This document shows positions 35,217 through 43,415 of a stretch of DNA of 64,000 nt, in pieces. Under the pieces are notes generated by a model. That model was not told the origin of the DNA, made no database searches, and saw only the letters and a program-made list of their open reading frames with translations. The stretch is from [Eubacterium] eligens ATCC 27750 (lineage in GTDB: Bacteria > Bacillota > Clostridia > Lachnospirales > Lachnospiraceae), in assembly GCF_000146185.1 (NCBI RefSeq), contig NC_012780.1:434001-498000 (forward strand). The letters run 5' to 3'. Numbering within the stretch: the stretch's first letter is position 1; the number at the start of each line of letters is the position of its first letter. A program made the translations under genes and the position numbers.

Positions 35217-36992
35217 TTATTTAGCTGCTGCAGGATTATTCTTCTTAGTAGCAATCTCATCCTTAAGCATTGCAACAAATTCGTCCTTAGATACTGTAGT
35301 TGACTTCTGCTCTCCGTGAAGTCTGTAGCTTACAGTTCCATCTGCTGCTTCATTCTTACCAAGCACAATAAGGTAAGGAATCTTCTTTACCTGAGCTTCT
35401 CTTACTCTGTATCCAAGCTTTTCTGCTCTCTCATCAATCTCAACTCTGATTCCATTATCTGCAAGATAATCATAGAGACCATGAGCATAAGCATTTAACT
35501 CTTCATCTTCATTCTTAACCGGAAGAATTGTAGCCTGTACAGGAGCAAGCCATAATGGAAGGTTACCCTTTGTCTCCTCAAGTATATAAGCCATGAATCT
35601 GTCAAGAGAACCAAGGATAGCTCTGTGAAGAACTACAGGTGTCTTTCTCTGTCCATCTTTATCAATGTATGTTAAGTTGAACTTAGATGGAAGACAGAAA
35701 TCAAGCTGGCATGTTGATAAAGTATATTCATTACCGATAGCAGGCTTAACATTTACATCAAGCTTAGGTCCGTAGAATGCAGCCTCTCCGATTTCCTCTG
35801 TGTACTCAATTCCGATATCATTAAGAACCTTTCTTAATGCGTTCTCAGCATTGTTCCACATTTCATCATCATCATGATACTTTACCTTATCCTCTGGATC
35901 TCTTAATGAGAGAACACAGCGGTAATCTGTAATATTGAAATCCTTATACGTCTCAAATATAAGGTCTACAACCTTGGCAAATTCTGACTCAATCTGCTCT
36001 GGTGTTACGAAAAGGTGGGCATCATTCTGGCAAAAATGTCTTCCTCTCTCAATACCCTTTAATGTTCCACTTGCCTCAAATCTGAAGTCATGTGCAATCT
36101 CACCGATTCTTATAGGAAGATCCTTGTAAGAATGCATTTTGTTAGCATATATCATCATGTGGTGAGGGCAGTTCATTGGTCTTAAGACAAATGATTCGCC
36201 TTCAACTTCCATAGCTGGGAACATGTTTTCCTTGTAGTGATCCCAGTGGCCTGATGTCTTGTAAAGATTAACTGTACCAACACATGGTGTCATTACATGA
36301 AGGTATCCAAGCTTTCTTTCCTTGTCCTTAATGTAATTCTCAAGCTCCTGCCATACTGTATATCCCTTTGGTAAAAACATTGGAAGTCCACGTCCGATTA
36401 AGTCATCTGACATGAAAAGTTCCATTTCCTTGCCAATCTTTCTGTGGTCACGTTCCTTTGCTTCCTCAAGAAGCTTAAGATGTTCTTCAAGCTCCTCAGC
36501 TGTTGGGAAACATACACCATAGATTCTCTGCATTACATGATTGCTGGCATCGCCCTTCCAGTATACACCAGAATATTTAACAAGCTTGAAGTTCTTGCAG
36601 AGCTTAGTATTATCGACATGAGGTCCACGACAGAGGTCTGTGAAATCGCCCTGGTCATATACTGTAATGTTGCCATCTTCAAGACCGCTTATAAGATCAA
36701 GCTTATACATATCATCCTTGAACATCTCAAGGGCTTCTTCCTTAGAAACTTCTCTTCTGTATATCTTCTTGCCTTCCTTGCAGATTTTCTTCATTTCTTT
36801 TTCGATAGCTTCAATAGCATCGTCATTGATTACATTATCTCCAAGGTCTATATCATAATAGAATCCCTCTTTAACTACTGGTCCAACCCAGAACTTAGCA
36901 TGTGGATATAAATGCTTAACTGCCTGTGCCATAACATGTGCACATGAATGATTAAGAGTATTCAGTCTTTCATCTTCCTTAAAATTAACCAT
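35217..36992 (-). CDS. thrS: threonyl-tRNA synthetase, short form without TGS domain
   Basis: Charges tRNA-Thr. Residues about 1-180 are the editing domain (HSCAHVMAQAVKHLYPHAKF; CRGPHVD). The class II catalytic core follows with motif 2 FRFEASGTLKGIERGRHF, zinc ligand region RPMNCPHHMM, and motif 3 SLDRFMAYIL. The C-terminal anticodon-binding domain is intact. At 591 residues it lacks the ~50-residue N-terminal TGS domain; short forms occur in Clostridia. AAAGGAG precedes the ATG. Controlled by a T-box leader upstream. Confidence 0.95.
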   Translation of the reverse strand: MVNFKEDERLNTLNHSCAHVMAQAVKHLYPHAKFWVGPVVKEGFYYDIDLGDNVINDDAIEAIEKEMKKICKEGKKIYRREVSKEEALEMFKDDMYKLDLISGLEDGNITVYDQGDFTDLCRGPHVDNTKLCKNFKLVKYSGVYWKGDASNHVMQRIYGVCFPTAEELEEHLKLLEEAKERDHRKIGKEMELFMSDDLIGRGLPMFLPKGYTVWQELENYIKDKERKLGYLHVMTPCVGTVNLYKTSGHWDHYKENMFPAMEVEGESFVLRPMNCPHHMMIYANKMHSYKDLPIRIGEIAHDFRFEASGTLKGIERGRHFCQNDAHLFVTPEQIESEFAKVVDLIFETYKDFNITDYRCVLSLRDPEDKVKYHDDDEMWNNAENALRKVLNDIGIEYTEEIGEAAFYGPKLDVNVKPAIGNEYTLSTCQLDFCLPSKFNLTYIDKDGQRKTPVVLHRAILGSLDRFMAYILEETKGNLPLWLAPVQATILPVKNEDEELNAYAHGLYDYLADNGIRVEIDERAEKLGYRVREAQVKKIPYLIVLGKNEAADGTVSYRLHGEQKSTTVSKDEFVAMLKDEIATKKNNPAAAK

Positions 36993-37026
36993 GATAAATC
37001 TCCTTTTGTGTTAATATTTTTGTTGC

Positions 37027-37166
37027 TATTCTCATCGCTGCTTGTGCTCGTAGCTCATGTTCCAGAGCTTCGCTCTGTCACTGTCGCGGTGCTCCTCGAA
37101 TATCCATGCAAAGTCCACACCCTGTTCAAGCACAGCTGTTGACTTTCCCTGTATATTCTCATCGCT
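37027..37166 (-). repeat. insert flanked by 13-bp direct repeats in the thrS 5' untranslated region
   Basis: Between the T-box terminator and thrS, TATTCTCATCGCT occurs at 37027-37039 and 37154-37166, bracketing ~115 bases. The insert carries a GAGCGAAGCTC mini-hairpin followed by TGGAA, like the hemZ-leader block at 15620-15768, and GAAAGTC/GACTTTG inverted arms. No ribosome-binding site for an internal ORF was found. Confidence 0.45.
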
Positions 37167-37174
37167 ACTCGCGC

Positions 37175-37422
37175 AAAAAAGCCCCTTATACAGTGGCTTT
37201 CCAGCTTGCTGTATAAGGGGCGAATATTCAATCCGCGGTTCCACCCTTATTATTCTCTCAATCAGGAGAACATCTCATTATGATTATAACGGAATCACCG
37301 TGCCGTATTAGGGCCGCTCGGAGGTGGTTTTCCCATATCCGTATTCTAAAGCACTTCCACCATATATGCTTCTCTCTGTAGAACCGTAACATAGTACTCT
37401 TCTCGTCAACGCTTTAGTAAGA
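37175..37422 (-). promoter_or_regulatory. T-box riboswitch of thrS
   Basis: The conserved T-box AGGGTGGAACCGCGG is at 37233-37247 (minus strand). It is followed by a strong terminator, GCCCCTTATACAG paired with CTGTATAAGGGGC (37181-37221), then six T. Stem I with AG-rich internal loop lies at about 37320-37415. ACC triplets in the stem-I 3' strand (minus of 37322-37330) would suit a threonine specifier. Uncharged tRNA-Thr should favour antitermination and raise thrS expression. Confidence 0.9.
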
Positions 37423-37451
37423 AGTATATTTCAAATTTTACATAATGTCAA
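37423..37451 (-). promoter_or_regulatory. promoter of the thrS T-box transcript
   Basis: TTGACA (37446-37451 on the minus strand) and TATACT (37423-37428), 17 bases apart; near-consensus. Confidence 0.8.
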
Positions 37452-37462
37452 CCTGTTAATCA

Positions 37463-37491
37463 TTGATTTTTGTATTTAAAAATGCTATTAT
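37463..37491 (+). promoter_or_regulatory. promoter of the chemoreceptor gene
   Basis: TTGATT (37463-37468) and TATTAT (37486-37491) separated by 17 bases, about 50 bases before the chosen start. Confidence 0.6.
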
Positions 37492-37540
37492 TTCTATATT
37501 AATTTTCGAACAATTTAATATTATTTTTAGGGAGGAACTA

Positions 37541-38977
37541 ATGGATAAATTACATTCACACAACTATCTTATTGTTTTAGTTGGAACAATTGCATTATCA
37601 GTTATGACATTTTTTTCAGAAGGGATTAATATCCGTGCATTTATCGGAATTGGCATAATGCTTGCCAGTCTTATTGCTGCCGGTATTGGTAAGTTCTTAA
37701 TTCAGAATCATTTTATTAAAGCTTTGCTCATTAATCTTACGCCTTCAATTGCTACATTTGTATATGCTTTTGTTTTAGGCGGCAACTCAGTTGCATTTCT
37801 TGCCAACTTTGTATTTCTATCAATGATGGCATTATATTTTGATAAGAAGTACATTATATATTACTCTGTTCCTGTTGCTAATATTGCACTTATATGTACC
37901 ATATTTTTCCCATTCGTTATTGATGGGGCTAATTACGACAGAGTAGATGCCTTTACAAAGGTATTCCTTTTTGACCTTGTTGCTATTATTTTATACAAAG
38001 CTGTTGACAGAGGACGAGAGCTTCTTTCTCAGAGTGAAGAAACACTATCTACTATTAACAGCAACTCACATGCAGCCAATGACATAGCCATTAATCTTAA
38101 TTCAGCTATCGAAAATTGTAAGAACGGTCTTGATAACTTATCTGAACAGGCAACTAAGGTAAATGAAGCTGCTTCTCAGATGAATACCGTTATTGACGAT
38201 ACAACCAATGCAACTATATCTGTAACTGAGAGAATTCAGGATGCCACCGATGAAATCAATAAGAATTATGAGCTTTCCAAAGAGCTTGATGCTGGCTTCG
38301 AAAAAGTTGATACATCAGTCAGAGCCGGTAATAACGAAGTAAATGTTGTTAAAAACACTCTTTCGGAGATGGCAGAAACTGTTGGCTCTGCCAGAGGAGC
38401 TATGTCTGAGCTTATGAACGAGATGTCTAAGATTACTTCAATTCTTGAAGAAATCAACGCAATTGCAGCCCAGACTAATCTTCTTTCTCTTAATGCCTCA
38501 ATTGAAGCCGCAAGAGCCGGTGAACATGGTAAAGGATTTGCTGTAGTTGCAGATGAAATCCGTCATCTTTCTGAACAGAGTTCAGAAGCTGCAGACAATA
38601 TACACAAAATCATTAACGGTCTTTCAGGTATGACAGATGAAGTTTCTAACCGCGTGAATGCAGGTGCTGAATCAGCTAATGATGTTGTTTCCAAGATGGA
38701 CACTCTTGTCAATGTCCTCACCGGAATCAATGATTCAACAGAAGTTGCACACGATCTTGTAAGAGAACAGTATAAGGTAATCGAATCTGTCAGGACAGCT
38801 TTTGACAGCGTTAACTCAGACATTCAGACGCTTGTTGCTACCTCTGAAGAGAACGCTGCAATGATATCTAATATTTCAGAGAGCATCCGCCAGCAGGAAG
38901 AAGCCGTTTCGAATGTTGACGATGGCATCGAGCATGTCTTAAAGCTTTCTGGTGAATTAAAAGAACATTTTAATTAA
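37541..38977 (+). CDS. methyl-accepting chemotaxis protein with membrane-embedded N-terminus, 478 aa
   Basis: The first ~190 residues are hydrophobic with about six predicted membrane helices and no sizeable extracellular sensor domain. The signalling domain follows, with the hairpin tip [20 protein letters not shown] (trimmed) and [18 protein letters not shown] near residue 320. No HAMP domain is evident. The start is the ATG after GGGAGGAACTA, 26 codons inside the longer frame. A signal sensed within the membrane, or via a partner, is inferred. No other chemotaxis gene is nearby. Confidence 0.9.
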   Translation: MDKLHSHNYLIVLVGTIALSVMTFFSEGINIRAFIGIGIMLASLIAAGIGKFLIQNHFIKALLINLTPSIATFVYAFVLGGNSVAFLANFVFLSMMALYFDKKYIIYYSVPVANIALICTIFFPFVIDGANYDRVDAFTKVFLFDLVAIILYKAVDRGRELLSQSEETLSTINSNSHAANDIAINLNSAIENCKNGLDNLSEQATKVNEAASQMNTVIDDTTNATISVTERIQDATDEINKNYELSKELDAGFEKVDTSVRAGNNEVNVVKNTLSEMAETVGSARGAMSELMNEMSKITSILEEINAIAAQTNLLSLNASIEAARAGEHGKGFAVVADEIRHLSEQSSEAADNIHKIINGLSGMTDEVSNRVNAGAESANDVVSKMDTLVNVLTGINDSTEVAHDLVREQYKVIESVRTAFDSVNSDIQTLVATSEENAAMISNISESIRQQEEAVSNVDDGIEHVLKLSGELKEHFN

Positions 38978-38990
38978 TATGCATATAAAA

Positions 38991-39030
38991 AGTGGCAGTC
39001 TTCAAAAATACCTGAAGTCCTGCCACTATT
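38991..39030. terminator. bidirectional terminator after the chemoreceptor gene
   Basis: AGTGGCAG pairs with CTGCCACT with an inner TTCA/TGAA stem, followed by ATTTTTA on the plus strand. Confidence 0.7.
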
Positions 39031-39086
39031 TTTAACATAAACCTATCTTTTTATCCAATCTAGTTTCTCCAATTAAGTTCCCCTAA

Positions 39087-40181
39087 TCAAGAAAGCTTCA
39101 TATCTCCATCTTTAACCCAGCCAATCTTTTTAAGAAGCATATTAATAAGCGGACATATCACTGCCGGAAGAATGAATGATATAAGAATCATTCCAGCCCA
39201 GTCAAATCCTGTAATTGCTGCCTTAGTTCCATTAGCAATATCAGCTATCCAACCGGAATATACACCTATCTGTCCAACCAGTCCGCATGTACCCATACCA
39301 GATGATACCGGAGTGCCATTCATCTGCAGCTTGAACAGGCATGTTGCCATAGGACCTGTAATTGCAGATGTAACTATCGGTGCAATCCATATTCTCGGAT
39401 TCTTAATTATATTTCCCATCTGAAGCATTGATGTACCAATTCCCTGAGAAACAAGTCCTCCCCATCGGTTCTCCTTAAATGACATAACTGCAAATCCAAC
39501 CATCTGCGCACAGCAGCCTGCAACTGCTGCTCCGCCTGCAAGCCCAGTAAGTCCAAATGCAGCACATATCGCTGCTGATGATATAGGAAGTGTAAGTGCA
39601 ATTCCAACAAGAACTGATACTGCAATTCCCATAAGGAAAGGCTGAAGATTAGTTGCAAGCATAATAAGTTCGCCAATCTTCATTGCCGCTTTTCCCAAAG
39701 CCGGTGCAATAAGAGCCGCTACTCCTGTTCCAACACCTATAGTAACAAGCGGTGTAACAAGAATATCTATCTTAGTTTCTTTAGAAATCATCTTACCTGC
39801 TTCTGCTGCAATAATGGCAACAAAATATACTGCAAGCGGACCACCTGCACCGCCAAGTGCATTAGATGCAAATCCAACAGTTATAAGTGAAAACAGTACA
39901 AGTGGAGGGCATTTCAGTGCATAACCGATTGCCACTGCCATTGCCGGTCCGCTCATTGCTGACGCAAGCCCTCCAACTGTATAATTGACACCGCTCACTG
40001 TTGCCACAGTATTAGTAAGAAAACCAATATGCAGCTGTGTTCCCAGCGTATTAAGAATCGTTCCTATAAGCAACGAACAGAACAATCCCTGTGCCATCGC
40101 ACCCAGTGCATCAATACCATACCTTTTAACTGAAACTTCAATATCCTTCCGCTTCAGAAATGTCTTAAATTTCTCCCACAT
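39087..40181 (-). CDS. PTS IIC-like membrane protein (EIIC type 2), 364 aa
   Basis: A protein of about ten membrane helices matching the stand-alone PTS_EIIC_2 family, Gly/Ala-rich with repeated GLASAMSGPAMAVAIGYAL-type helices. No EIIA or EIIB domain or gene is adjacent. Members lack clear sugar assignments. The ATG behind GAGGT is chosen, nine codons into the frame. It stands alone. Confidence 0.7.
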   Translation of the reverse strand: MWEKFKTFLKRKDIEVSVKRYGIDALGAMAQGLFCSLLIGTILNTLGTQLHIGFLTNTVATVSGVNYTVGGLASAMSGPAMAVAIGYALKCPPLVLFSLITVGFASNALGGAGGPLAVYFVAIIAAEAGKMISKETKIDILVTPLVTIGVGTGVAALIAPALGKAAMKIGELIMLATNLQPFLMGIAVSVLVGIALTLPISSAAICAAFGLTGLAGGAAVAGCCAQMVGFAVMSFKENRWGGLVSQGIGTSMLQMGNIIKNPRIWIAPIVTSAITGPMATCLFKLQMNGTPVSSGMGTCGLVGQIGVYSGWIADIANGTKAAITGFDWAGMILISFILPAVICPLINMLLKKIGWVKDGDMKLS

Positions 40182-40258
40182 AATAAACCTCACTTTGTAA
40201 ATTTTCATTATGATAGCATATTACGATGGGATTGTGAATATAGCAATTTTTACTCACC

Positions 40259-40615
40259 CTATATCATCCAAATTGGTACGATATAGTTATCCTTATCAAT
40301 TGCACCAAGTGAAGGCTTCATACAGACAACTGCTCCACTTTGTAAGATAACATACCAGCCCCGTATCATAAAAATACAACTTTGGAGTTTTTACAAGACG
40401 CTTTAGCAGATTATTAGAATACGGATGAAGATAAAAAATAATACCAAGAGTTTCCAAAATTTCAAGCCAATCCTTTGCCTGTGTCTAGATTAATATCTGC
40501 GTCTCTTGCTATTTCTGCCTGAGACATAGATGTAAGAGAAAGTACTGCCACTCTTCCTGCTAAGAATTCCGGTGCATACTGAACTTTATCAATTAATACA
40601 GATATAGAGCAGCAC
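40259..40615 (-). pseudogene. decayed AAA_14/DUF4143 ATPase
   Basis: Fragments in shifting minus-strand frames match this family: a Walker-B-like LIDKVQYAPE at about 40570-40605, a joined LAGRVAVL, then WLEILETLGIIFYLHPYSNN, KTPKLYFYDTGLVCYLTKW, and finally the C-terminus KPSLGAIDKDNYIVPIWMI (40259-40315). The segments are separated by at least one frameshift and internal deletions, and the P-loop region is missing. The gene is dead. Confidence 0.7.
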
Positions 40616-40675
40616 TATTCTTTAAATAAAAATGCCTGCTCTATATTCAAATTATCTCTGTTGGATATTTTTAAG

Positions 40676-40712
40676 AATTGTACCCCGTGTCAAGGACACG
40701 ATGGGTACAATT
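40676..40712. repeat. near-perfect palindrome before the deformylase terminator position
   Basis: AATTGTACCC, CGTGTC, a short loop, GACACG and GGGTACAATT form two nested stems of 10 and 6 bp. It lies between the dead ATPase and the def stop. No T-run follows closely, so it may be a terminator for def or a relict of a mobile element. Confidence 0.4.
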
Positions 40713-40735
40713 TGCCTTCCTATATAACAATTATC

Positions 40736-41146
40736 TTATATTACAACCCCATTACAATGGTCAATCTCATGCTGGATTATCTGCGCTGTCCAACCTGAGT
40801 ATTTTCTATGCTGTTTCTTAAAATTCTGGTCAAGATAATCCACTTCAATATCCTGATATCTCGTACATGGACGCACACCTTCTAATGACAGGCATCCTTC
40901 CTCCGTCTGGTATTCTCCTGACTTATTAGTTATTACCGGGTTAATCATTGGAAACTGAAATGGTCCTGCTGCCACCACAATAATATTCTTTTTGACTCCA
41001 ATCATATTAGCAGCCATCCCGACACAGTGGTCAAGATTGGCTATTAATGTATCAAGTAAATCTGTAACCACCTGTTTATCCGACTCTGTTGCATCCACTG
41101 ATTTCTGTGCCAGAAAGAATGGGTCTTTCACTATTTTCTTTACCAT
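40736..41146 (-). CDS. def: peptide deformylase-like protein, 136 aa
   Basis: Removes the N-formyl group from new proteins. Motif 2 EGCLS and motif 3 HEIDH (QHEIDHCNGVVI) keep the metal ligands. Motif 1, normally G-hydrophobic-AAPQ-hydrophobic-G, reads GMAANMIG: the Pro is Asn and the Gln, which helps stabilise the reaction intermediate, is Met. The short protein ends soon after motif 3. AAGGAGAATCAGCTA precedes the ATG. Likely a divergent paralogue; activity uncertain. Flanked by a palindrome and a terminator. Confidence 0.75.
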   Translation of the reverse strand: MVKKIVKDPFFLAQKSVDATESDKQVVTDLLDTLIANLDHCVGMAANMIGVKKNIIVVAAGPFQFPMINPVITNKSGEYQTEEGCLSLEGVRPCTRYQDIEVDYLDQNFKKQHRKYSGWTAQIIQHEIDHCNGVVI

Positions 41147-41248
41147 TAGCTGATTCTCCTTATTATGATACCTATCAATAGTCGCATTTTTACAACACTT
41201 ATAGGTTTATTTTATATATGTCTGTTATCTTAGTCTTGTTTTTTAATT

Positions 41249-41299
41249 AAAAAGCCTATAAGATGTCTCAAGTTGACTGCTCTTATAGGCTTTTTATTC
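41249..41299. terminator. bidirectional terminator after ptsI
   Basis: AAAAAGCCTATAAGA pairs with TCTTATAGGCTTTTT. On the plus strand it reads into TTTTTATT. It lies between ptsI and def. Confidence 0.75.
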
Positions 41300-41497
41300 C
41301 ATATTTTTCAATTTTGTTGGTGAATTAACCTATCAATACATAATAAATATGTTTCTTATAGAAAAATTGCAAAAGCACGCCCAGAACGCACATTAAGCAA
41401 AGAGCTCTCAACAATGCCCACTCGAAAAAGCTCTCCCGACGCAGATTCTACATACATCCTGCCTCATACCATACGACGTACCCTTACAGCAGTTTTC
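41300..41497. other. intergenic stretch, nothing recognised
   Basis: The sequence between the terminator and the ptsI stop contains no ORF with a ribosome-binding site and no clear hairpin. Confidence 0.4.
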
Positions 41498-43123
41498 CTA
41501 AGAAATCCTCGTCTCACGAATCACCTTTCTTACAGCCAGCACCTTGCCTGCTGAAACTGAAAGCTCATCGACACCCATCTTAAGAAACTCTTCTGTAAGT
41601 GTTGTGTCTGCACCGAGTTCACCACATATACCAGCCCAGATGCCCTCTGCATGTGCATTCTCAACAACCATTCTTATCATGGCAAGAATGGCTGGATGAT
41701 GAGCATCGTAGAAATCATCAAGCTTTGTATTCTGACGGTCAATCGCAAGCGTGTACTGTGTCAGGTCATTAGTTCCAATACTGAAGAAATCCACCTTCTT
41801 AGCAAGCTGACGGCTCATAATTACTGCTGCCGGAGTCTCAATCATAATTCCACTCTTAGGATTGCCGAATTCAATTCCCTGCTCTGTAAGCTCAGCCTTG
41901 ACTTCATTCTCAATAACCTTAATCTTATCAACTTCCTGTTCGCTGATTATCATAGGGTACATGATAGATATGTTTCCATACGCGCTTGCTCTGTAAAGAG
42001 CACGTAACTGTGTCTTGAATATCTCAGGTCTTGTCAGGCATATCCTGATTGCTCTAAGACCAAGAGCAGGATTATCCTCTTTATCCAATTCGAAATAATC
42101 ACACTGCTTATCAGCACCGATATCAAGAGTCCTTATAATTACCGGTTTTCCGGCCATGCTTTCAGCTACAGTACGGTATATGTTGAACTGTTCTTCTTCT
42201 GTTGGAAATGTATCAGATTCAAGATATATGAATTCACTTCGAAACAGTCCGATTCCTGCTGCATCATTGGCAATAACATTTGCGAGATCCTTAATATTAC
42301 CAATATTAGAATAAAGCTTAATCTTCTTGCCATCTAAAGTCACATCTTCCTTGCCTTTAAGTTCCTGTAAAAGAGCTTTCTTCTCATTGTCTTTGCGCTG
42401 TTCCTCCTGCATTACTGACAGGGTTGCCTCATCAGGTTCAATGTATACAACACCGTTAGTTCCATCGACAACAGCAAGCTTTCCATTAAGAGATTCATCA
42501 ATAACAATATCTGAACCAATTAAAGCCGGAATCCCCATTGTTCTTGCAAGAATTGCAGTATGTGAATTAACTGAACCCTTCTGTGTAACAAATGATAATA
42601 TCTTGCTCTTATCCATCTGGACTGTCTCTGATGGTGCCAGATCCTCTGCCACCATAATAACAGGCTCATCTGCATCTACACCGCTTCCTGTATTGCCGGA
42701 AAGTATTCCTAACAGTCTTTCTGTAATATCTTTGACATCTGCTGCTCTTCCACGCATATATTCATCGTCCATAGCCGCAAACATCTGTGAAAAATTATCC
42801 CCTGTCTGGGCTATGGCATATTCTGCATTCACCATCTGACTCTCGATAATATGCTCAACAGATTCCTTATAATCGTCATCCTCAAGCATCATCTGATGAA
42901 TCTCAAATATTGCCGCATTAGCCTCGCCAACTTCGCGAAGTGCTTTATCATGAAGTTCCCCCAGTTGTTTAAAGGCTGTTTCTACAGCTTCATAATAACG
43001 GTTCTTCTCTGCTTCTGCATCAGTAATCTTTACACGCTTAACCTGATGTTCACCTTTTTCATACACCATTATCTTACCTATAGCAATGCCTCCAAATACA
43101 CTTTTTCCAGTATATTTATTCAT
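41498..43123 (-). CDS. ptsI: PTS enzyme I (phosphoenolpyruvate-protein phosphotransferase)
   Basis: Transfers phosphate from PEP to HPr. A 541-residue protein with the active-site His in GSVNSHTAILARTMG near residue 188, the PEP-binding region (LFRSEFIYLES, GIMIETPAAV) and the C-terminal GICGELGAD. Start at the ATG behind AGGAGGTGCAC, two codons into the frame. Last gene of fruK-fruA-ptsH-ptsI, which is unusual since ptsHI is often separate. Its downstream terminator is at 41249. Confidence 0.95.
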   Translation of the reverse strand: MNKYTGKSVFGGIAIGKIMVYEKGEHQVKRVKITDAEAEKNRYYEAVETAFKQLGELHDKALREVGEANAAIFEIHQMMLEDDDYKESVEHIIESQMVNAEYAIAQTGDNFSQMFAAMDDEYMRGRAADVKDITERLLGILSGNTGSGVDADEPVIMVAEDLAPSETVQMDKSKILSFVTQKGSVNSHTAILARTMGIPALIGSDIVIDESLNGKLAVVDGTNGVVYIEPDEATLSVMQEEQRKDNEKKALLQELKGKEDVTLDGKKIKLYSNIGNIKDLANVIANDAAGIGLFRSEFIYLESDTFPTEEEQFNIYRTVAESMAGKPVIIRTLDIGADKQCDYFELDKEDNPALGLRAIRICLTRPEIFKTQLRALYRASAYGNISIMYPMIISEQEVDKIKVIENEVKAELTEQGIEFGNPKSGIMIETPAAVIMSRQLAKKVDFFSIGTNDLTQYTLAIDRQNTKLDDFYDAHHPAILAMIRMVVENAHAEGIWAGICGELGADTTLTEEFLKMGVDELSVSAGKVLAVRKVIRETRIS

Positions 43124-43139
43124 GTGCACCTCCTAACTG

Positions 43140-43397
43140 CTACATATTGCTCTTCATGAATTCTTCAATCTTAGCTGCTGCAGCCTCTTCATCTTCACCT
43201 TCTACAGTAATTGTAACTTCATTTCCACATTTTACTGCAAGTGCCATAACACCGAAGATTTTCTTGCAGTCTCCTGACTTGCCATCCTTAGTAATTGTAA
43301 TCTTACTGCTAAATTCCTTGGCTGCCTTTACAAGCTCTCCTGCCGGACGAGCATGTATGCCTTCTGCATCTGTAATAACGTACTTAAATGCCTTCAT
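43140..43397 (-). CDS. ptsH: HPr phosphocarrier protein lacking the regulatory Ser46
   Basis: HPr of 85 residues with the phosphoacceptor His15 in GIHARPAG. In Firmicute HPr, Ser46 (VNLKSIMGVMSL) is phosphorylated by HPr kinase for catabolite control. Here the matching segment is GDCKKIFGVMAL, so position 46 is Lys. It can carry phosphate to EIIA but should not form P-Ser-HPr for CcpA. It lies between fruA and ptsI in the fructose operon and is probably a dedicated HPr; a normal HPr may exist elsewhere. Confidence 0.9.
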   Translation of the reverse strand: MKAFKYVITDAEGIHARPAGELVKAAKEFSSKITITKDGKSGDCKKIFGVMALAVKCGNEVTITVEGEDEEAAAAKIEEFMKSNM

Positions 43398-43415
43398 AAT
43401 TAAAAACCACCTTTC

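Noticed and set aside
37032..37244. 70-codon minus-strand ORF across the thrS T-box terminator
   Set aside because: It runs through the T-box and terminator stem, has no ribosome-binding site and is explained by the regulatory RNA and the insert.
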